Shown here: in pieces, positions 57,870 to 64,000 of the stretch
Numbering within the stretch: the first letter of the stretch is position 1
Layout of the letters: every line of letters starts with the position of its first letter
Source: Blastobasis lacticolella
Lineage: Eukaryota > Arthropoda > Insecta > Lepidoptera > Blastobasidae
Reading direction: 5' to 3'
Assembly: GCA_905147135.1 (NCBI GenBank)
Contig: LR990051.1
Coordinates: forward strand, 2,814,463-2,878,462
Length of the DNA stretch: 64,000 nt
Notes under the pieces: model-generated
What the model was told of the DNA's origin: nothing
What the model saw: only the letters and a program-made list of their open reading frames with translations
The model's database searches: none
Position numbers and translations under genes: made by a program

Positions 57870-58528
57870 CTGACCTGGAGATGGTAAACTAGCGAATGCA
57901 ACACCATGGGAGTCACTGATGCGTTGCCCGCCTCTGAAGAGACCTCTAATATACCTCTTGAACGATCCCATGTCATAGTCCAAAGGAAACACTGTGGCTG
58001 AGAGCTCATTCCACATCCGAATCGTACGAGCGAGAAACGTTCTTTCGAACCTTCGCGTCGTGACCAACAGAGGGTCCACGTAGTGAGGATGAGTACCAAG
58101 CCCACGGCGGGTGGTGCGATGGCGGAATTGTGCTGTGGGCACCAGATCGAAAATTTCCTCGGAACACTCCCCATTGTACAGCCGATAGAACACACACAGG
58201 GAGCCAAAGTCCCTTCGGTTTGCCAGTGGTTCCAACTTACGTGTTAGTATGGGATCATCGACAATTCGTACAGCGCGTCTCTGTACGGAGTCTAGAGGAT
58301 TAAGCAGGTCGGCAGTTTCGCCCAAAGATGAGAACAATACTCCATATGTGGCCGCACTTGTGCCTTGTACAGCAGCAGGCGCTGCCCCGGGGTGAAGTAT
58401 CGCTTGGACCGGTCAAGCACTCCAAGCTTTTTCGAAGCTAGTTTGGCCTTGCCTTCCAGGTGACTCCGGAATCTAACTCTATCCGATATGTCGACACCGA
58501 GGATCCCAATACTTAATATCCCGCCCAT
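57870..58528 (-). pseudogene. CR1/Jockey-type LINE RT fragment, second copy
   Basis: The - strand reading ILGVDISDRVRFRSHLEGKA, then YFTPGQRLLLYKAQVRPHME, then after one frameshift near 58320 ETADLLNPLDSVQRRAV, LANRRDFGSLCVFYRLYNGE, RTIRMWNELS, VFPLDYDMGSFKRYIRGLFR. It is nearly identical to 24250-24850 but keeps the four codons (QVRP) lost there. It is truncated at the 5' side after the YADD region, and its 3' end passes into unrelated sequence at about 57870. Non-functional. Confidence 0.85.
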
Positions 58529-58659
58529 TTGGCATGACGTCCCCCCAAAATTGCAAAATGCAACAACTATCTAAAATATCGATAGCAGTGACAAAGACGC
58601 TGGTCAGACATCAGAAAAGATATCTCTTTCTCCCTCGCTCCTGGCCATAGAGCCATGGT

Positions 58660-58750
58660 TTGGCGTCCGATGCGAGTACTACCGCACATAAGTTGGTTGA
58701 AGACCCGGCGAAGTGGAGGAATGAAGATACAAAAACGGACCCTGGAAGGA
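58660..58750 (+). pseudogene. RTE-type LINE C-terminal scrap
   Basis: The + strand reads VEDPAKWRNEDTKTDPGRTRG, which matches the extreme C-terminus of the RTE-type family (compare VEDRAKWRRLSRKADPGRGR at 62530-62590 on the - strand). Too short to say more. Confidence 0.55.
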
Positions 58751-58754
58751 CCCG

Positions 58755-59705
58755 GGGTTGACCGCTCGCATGAAAATGATGTATAGTGTAAGAGGCAGTT
58801 CATGGAAAGGCCGGAAACGTTAGACAGTTGTAAAGGCTAGTATGCTTCAGCAGAAAACTACTCATTTCAATTGCAGTTCAACAATCTAATCGTCATAATT
58901 CACCCGAGGAGCTCGTACAATCTATGAATAGGCAATACGACGACAGCTTGACAGTAGCTGTCAAACCTTCATCGCGCTAACAAAGTGTTCCTAATACGAT
59001 GTTTATATACAAGATCCAAAAGGCGTCCATTGCACTTCGGGTCCCTAGCCATAGCAACTCGGACAGGCGGGACAACCCTTTCCATGTCCATTGTCATTAC
59101 TAACATTGGCGGCTGGATTCATTCCTTCACCTTTACCACAAAGTAATATAACTAACAAAGGCGTACTGTGCTTTGATAGGTACACTATTATTACAAGCAC
59201 AGGCTTGAGCTCAAGTGGCTGCGTCGCGTACGGGGAGAAACCGGTTTTGCAAAATAGTCGCATGAGCTCACGTCAGCGCTTGTAGTACTATCAAAGTGCG
59301 TTTGCATAGGGTTGACTCTCTGTATACTCTGCGCCTTTACTGCCAAAACTGTATAGTTAAAACTAAATGTGTATAAAACGCATAAAAGAGTTCCTGCTCC
59401 CTGCTCTATTTTCAGCCTCATCGCCACCGAACAGGTGAGAATGGGGTCAAACACAAACACGAAATCAATAAAAATACAAGTATACAGCTATGACTAATGG
59501 CCTTATTGCATTGCTAGACAGGTGGCGCGCAGCTAGGTCTATTTTTAGCATGGCCTAACAACTTAATGATATCGACGGACTCATATTCTACACCGTAGCT
59601 GGTGGACCGTGAAACTGTTACAGAAGTGAAGTCTTCTTCAGAAACGAAATGAAATTGGGGTATGTGTATTCTCGTACATTTTATGCCATGCCTTGTGTGC
59701 ACATA
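58755..59705. other. No gene seen
   Basis: Mixed composition. ORFs on both strands (59045-59263, 59191-59460 and others) are short, overlapping and featureless. Confidence 0.5.
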
Positions 59706-59713
59706 AATTACCT

Positions 59714-60010
59714 ACTTCGGTGGCATAATCGGCTGCGGGTGGGCCTCATATTTATGAGCTACCGAGTTCGATCCCCATGGCCACCATCAGACTGAACGGA
59801 CTTTCTGATTTATAGTGCTTTTGATGCTCTTCCGGTGAGGGAAAATATCGTGAGAAAAACGGCACATTCAGGCGACGAGAGTGTAACCGTGATCCAAGGT
59901 CAGGTTCCCCTGTTAGCAGAGTCACTGAGGTCAGATGGCAGTCGCCTTTCTGATATTACCTGATCTGCCAAATCCTGGATCACAGTCAAGCGTGCTCCGT
60001 ATCCGATAAA
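59714..60010 (+). mobile_element. SINE-B, near full length
   Basis: tRNA-like head 'cggtggcataatcggctgcg' (A-box) and 'accgagttcgatccccatgg' (B-box). The body 'gctcttccggtgagggaaaa', 'gtgatccaaggtcaggttcc', 'gaggtcagatggcagtcgcc' and 'ctgatctgccaaatcctgga' follows. This is the reference for reading the split copy at 23.7/25.0 kb and the palindrome at 9.8 kb. Confidence 0.85.
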
Positions 60011-60092
60011 TGTACTAGGAAGAAGATTTAATAGCTTGCCTTGGTATTAAAGTAATCATCATCAGTGTTGGAATAACAATAATAATATAATA

Positions 60093-60245
60093 ATCGTGGA
60101 CACATTCACACAGCGCCATCTAGCCCCAAACTAAACAAATCTTGTACTATGGGTGCTAGCTAACTGATATACTTCTTCAATAGGTACTTTTTTCAAAAAC
60201 ATACTTATTATAAATAGAACACCCTGACCCGTAACAGAACATATT
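60093..60245 (-). mobile_element. SINE-A, 3' part, reverse
   Basis: 'cacacagcgccatctagccc', 'actatgggtgctagctaact' and 'ccctgacccgtaacagaaca' mirror the SINE-A 3' half. The tRNA-like head is absent. Confidence 0.8.
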
Positions 60246-60249
60246 ATAA

Positions 60250-62510
60250 TGAATATATATGGGTAAATCCAAAAGCCTGTGATCCTGTTATGGATACACA
60301 ATTTGAATTGAACTTGACTGCCATTTTGGTGAATTTGTAGTCCATCTCGCATTTTGATACGTAAATTTTAATAACTTCTGTCAGCATCGGGTAGTTATCG
60401 TAACGTTTTTGTATATCGTCGCCATGTTAGCGACGCGCGAGCCGTTGCTGCAACGGATATTTGGACACACCGTTGGGAATGAAAAGTTAGTCCGTGGTAT
60501 TATCGATAGCTCTAATACAACTGAGATAAAGACACATCTTCTTGAATTTGATATATCGTTCGTCCATGGTATTCCCGCTCAGAAACGCGGCAATTGTCTG
60601 CCTAGCCAGACCAATGACAGTCATTTAGCATAATCTAGGCACGTTTTGCCCAAATAGTGATAAACCACTTGCGATTCTGTATTTTTTGTTGTGTATCGCG
60701 TTTACTGGTTTATCATAAAAAAAATTAACTAGCTGAAATTCAAGAGTGTTGTACTAATAACTCAAATTCTGATTACATGTTAAGCGCAATAAAAGCCAGG
60801 GTCTGGGCTCACGAGCTCGGCTTAATAATGACCATCTTCAGGACTAAATAACAGTTATAAGCGACAGCTCCGGTCCCGCACTTCTTGCTGACGCGGGCTT
60901 TGTTCCGCGAGCCTCATTCTCCACGAGTCATTAGTGGAATGGTAAAGCGTTTTGTTTGCTCTTTTCTTTATTAAACGCTTTTGTTCCTATTTCTTTATTT
61001 TTCATGATTTATGCCATCGTTTTTTTGTTGCTGGCTGCACACCGTTCAGCGACCAGTGGCTCCTTCGAAATGCTAGTGCCAATGAAAACTTATGTCAAGA
61101 TAATATAATAATCTACATTTAGCCAGCGAATACGTCCGCGTAAAATTTGCATATGTCGTGTTCCTCCGAGAACTAGATATATTGAATTTCGGGATAAACA
61201 ATAGAGCGATGCCCGAGCAGCGCAATGCAACGTCGCAATTTTGTCGCGTTCACGAGATTGTGTCGCACTCTAACACTGCAAAATTTAATGGAAATCCGTT
61301 TAGTAGTTTTTGCGTGAAAGGACAACAAATATATATCCATAGAAGTTTTAGATTTTTTACTTATATGTAGGATGGCTTTAATCTTCCCAGGTAAAGAATG
61401 GGGTCTGTAACCCAGAGTAAAAGTATAATATTACCGTTTACCCCAAATGTAGTTCAGGAGAACTAATTTGCCCAAGTCACCACCTACGGGATTTACGGCC
61501 AAAGATTCTTGAAGAGAGCCACTTAAAACTTTCAAACGGCCGACGGAGTTGTGGCCAAATTAATTAATTTGTAGATCCACAGGAGGTACGGTTAGTAAAT
61601 ATCGAGTCTAAGTTACAATATGACTCAAAGTGTTTCAGTTATTACAAGATTTTAAGAGTGTCGTTTATTAAAAAAAGTACTTTGTTTGGTAGCTGTATAT
61701 CGTGAGATGTCCGGCAGCATAGAATACTCGTTCAGTGCCATGGCGGATGTGGATAAGGCAGCCGGATGTAAATGTGGATAAAGCGAAAATCTAAGGGGGA
61801 GGTGGAAAAGTTGGAACACTTCTCTAGCGCCATGTACGATGGTCAGCGCTATCTATGTGCAATGCTTGCTAACTTATATTCGTGTACTCGTAATTATGAG
61901 TATTGTTGAGTTTCCCTATTACAGCGATAGATGTCGCTGCAGTACTAATCCCTTCTATTCTCGGGGGTCGTAATTCTTCTATTCTGGTTAACATTGGTCA
62001 AGTATATAGCATAGTTGACAAGTAAAGTGACAGGTGCCACAAACATATCTACCTCAGCGACGGTGTCGATGTTGTTGGCAACGACTTGATATTTCAAAAT
62101 GCGACACTTAGTTTCAGATTTGGCCGTCTGGTCTGATAAAGTTTGTGACATTTTCAAGGTAAGTTGACTACCTACTGTCCGATCGGTTTACACCGGTCTA
62201 GACTTTACTTGCCATTAATGCTAAACACTTGACCAATGTGAACCAGCCATTAGAGACAGACCAGCTAATTCGTATTTAGACCAGAAAATGGGAAGCAACA
62301 TGTGTGTGTGAACAACTTAACACTTAGATCCATCTCGCCTGATAAGCATAGACATTTTGGCAAAATCTTCCTATGATGTCGACGTGGCCCAGGTCCAGCA
62401 GTAGTCTTTAACGCTCTGTTGGTGATCATTTGGAAGTATTTGTAGATCTTGATGCAAGTGCAAATTCCGGTATCTTCTATTGTAGCAATAACAGTTAATT
62501 GCTTGACTTA
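60250..62510. other. No gene seen
   Basis: An ORF at 60409-60633 (74 codons, MLATREPLLQRIFGHTVG) and a - strand ORF at 61945-62157 (MSQTLSDQTAKSETKC) are of unknown meaning; neither has a known motif. A repeat scrap with 'aatccgtttagtagtttttg' is at about 61290-61320. Confidence 0.4.
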
Positions 62511-62519
62511 TCAACCATA

Positions 62520-63130
62520 ATCGTCCTAGCGCTTATCCCGGCCTCTGCCAGGGTCCGCTTTCCTGCTCAATCTTCTCCACTTCGCCCGGTCTTCGACATC
62601 CTTTAGTCGTTAGCCGTTGGCTCTCGCATTCGACTCAGCGATGTCAATCCATTGTTTCTTGGGTCGCCCATGGGGCCACTTTCCTGGTACCGGCAGATTC
62701 AGGCACCTATTTCCCACATATCCCTGAGGCTTATGCAACACGTAACCAAACCAGCGCAGACGAGCCTCCTCGATCTTATCTGCGATATCCCTCACGCCAA
62801 GGCTGCCACGGATGTACTCGTTACGTACTCGATCGAGTCGCGTAACTCAGCACATCCACCGCATCATTTTCATTTCGTTGGTGTCGAGTTCGCGAACGTG
62901 TTTCGTCAGCGCTGGCCATGTCTCACACGTGACTGCCGTGAGTTCCCGCCATTTGGCGCAAGCTGCAGAGATTCGGGACTTGACATCAGGGCCGATATCG
63001 CCGGACTCGTGCATTTGGTATGAGGTATTTTGATTTATCTGTTCTATTGACAGCTTCGTTACCAACAAAGATGGTTTCGGGATCTGCGCTGCAGCTCGGC
63101 TTGACTTATCAATATTGTTGTTAAACCCAA
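62520..63130 (-). pseudogene. RTE-type LINE reverse transcriptase C-terminus, reverse
   Basis: The - strand reads IGPDVKSRISAACAKWRELT, then HVRELDTNEMKMMRWMC, then in another frame MRDIADKIEEARLRWFGYVL, HGRPKKQWIDIAESNARANG and finally VEDRAKWRRLSRKADPGRGR. This is the same stretch of the same LINE family as 1261-1830, better preserved at the end. A frame change near 62800 and stops make it non-functional. The endonuclease and RT core are absent. Confidence 0.82.
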
Positions 63131-63139
63131 CTTTCACGA

Positions 63140-64000
63140 AATATCATTCTTAGTTACTTTGGCTTCCGTTTCAATTTCAATGCTTGAGAATGATGTTTAA
63201 CAACGCCATTTACTGAGACACAACGAACTATGCAGTTTTTCCTTTTTATGCTAGCTATGAGAAATGCGCAGATTCGGATGAGAAATGCAAAGGAGTATTG
63301 GTTAGTTCTTTGTATAAAAGGGACAAGGGACATGAAGACTCATTTGATTCGAATTATTTTGCTGTCTGTACTTACGCCATCACCTTCTTGGTAAATTGCA
63401 CCATCTGTCAAAATCGCACATGGTATTAGCCTATAGGGCCGGTTTGAGGTTTTATTAATGGAACTAGTGCTGTAGGTACATACTAACTGAACTGCGGGGG
63501 TGCCCAGCTCATTTTAGAATTATGTACCTTTATCCGTATGTTATCGAAATCAAAAGAGATTGTCGATACAGAGGGCGCTGTAATTAAAAAATATTGATAC
63601 CTGGATTGTGCCCTGTGACAGGTTTGATCGCAGAGCTAGAATAGCATACATATTGCGACTGTTCTCCCAGAAACAAAAATCAGGAATTAAAGTACTTGCG
63701 CTTGTATGCGAAACGCACCTTTTAACTATTCACAGTTGTTAACGGTACTAGTTCTAGTGTTGTAATAAACTCGAGTGCGGCAGTCTGAAATTATAAACTC
63801 GACTTTTCTCACGACACATTTTTGAAGGGTTCAGCGACCAAAACACTCACCGAGTTTAGAGTTGAGTCGAGCACGAGTCATCAGAACACGAATCGTAAAC
63901 ATAAGTTTTGTCCAAAACCGTTCGAAAACTTGACTTGAAGCAACTACTACTTAGTCTCTCGAGTACCACAAGCTTAAATATAAGACACCACAGCAAATTA
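63140..64000. other. No gene seen
   Basis: AT-rich non-coding DNA to the window end; nothing supportable. Confidence 0.5.

Noticed and set aside
1..64000. A hidden bacterial-type operon, defence island, CRISPR array or viral insertion
   Set aside because: Both strands were read. The only long coding signals are the spliced receptor and transposon proteins. No direct-repeat arrays, viral structural or polymerase motifs, or clustered short-spaced genes were seen.

Overview
This window looks like insect, most likely lepidopteran, nuclear DNA. It is AT-rich, its one clear gene has spaced exons with GT/AG introns, and it is packed with tRNA-derived SINEs, short non-autonomous Helitrons and LINE fragments of types familiar from moths and butterflies. 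There is no sign of bacterial organisation.

The only well supported host gene lies at about 35.7-44.4 kb on the + strand. It encodes a rhodopsin-type GPCR that I read as an insect muscarinic acetylcholine receptor, B-type (gar-2-like). Four exons can be joined in phase: 35745-35824 (candidate first coding exon), 37596-37737, 39831-40014 and 42262-44339. Together they predict about 827 residues, with seven membrane segments and a third intracellular loop of roughly 470 residues held in the last exon. The acetylcholine cage aromatics and the TM3 aspartate are present. The position equivalent to the classical muscarinic Asn 6.52 is His.

Left arm (1-31 kb): no host gene that I can support. It holds decayed LINE coding fragments (1.3 kb, 30.2 kb), three SINE families, at least five short Helitron derivatives, a SINE-B head-to-head palindrome at 9.8 kb, and a CR1/Jockey-type LINE (23.8-24.95 kb) inserted inside a SINE.

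Middle (31.2-35 kb): a 3,538-bp Helitron on the - strand sits exactly at an A/T dinucleotide inside a SINE-A copy, and the two SINE halves flank it. Its ends are intact, but its Rep/helicase frame has lost the amino-terminal part including the HUH motif, and carries one nonsense codon and one frameshift. It lies about 0.74 kb upstream of the candidate first receptor exon.

Right arm (44.4-64 kb): mostly intergenic. It holds a 783-bp MITE with 36-bp inverted ends and a TAA target duplication (PIF/Harbinger-like), an exact 398-bp tandem duplication made of a SINE-A plus part of a SINE-C, a LINE composite at 57.1-58.5 kb, a full SINE-B, and an RTE-type LINE fragment near the end.

Apart from the receptor, the coding signal is selfish DNA, mostly broken. 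I did not find a new defence, secretion or biosynthetic system. The most informative signals are the precise nested-insertion histories, the perfect tandem duplication, the uncatalogued MITE and the receptor's atypical ligand-site residues. Repeat families are given working names (SINE-A to C, repeats D to G) because no database could be consulted.
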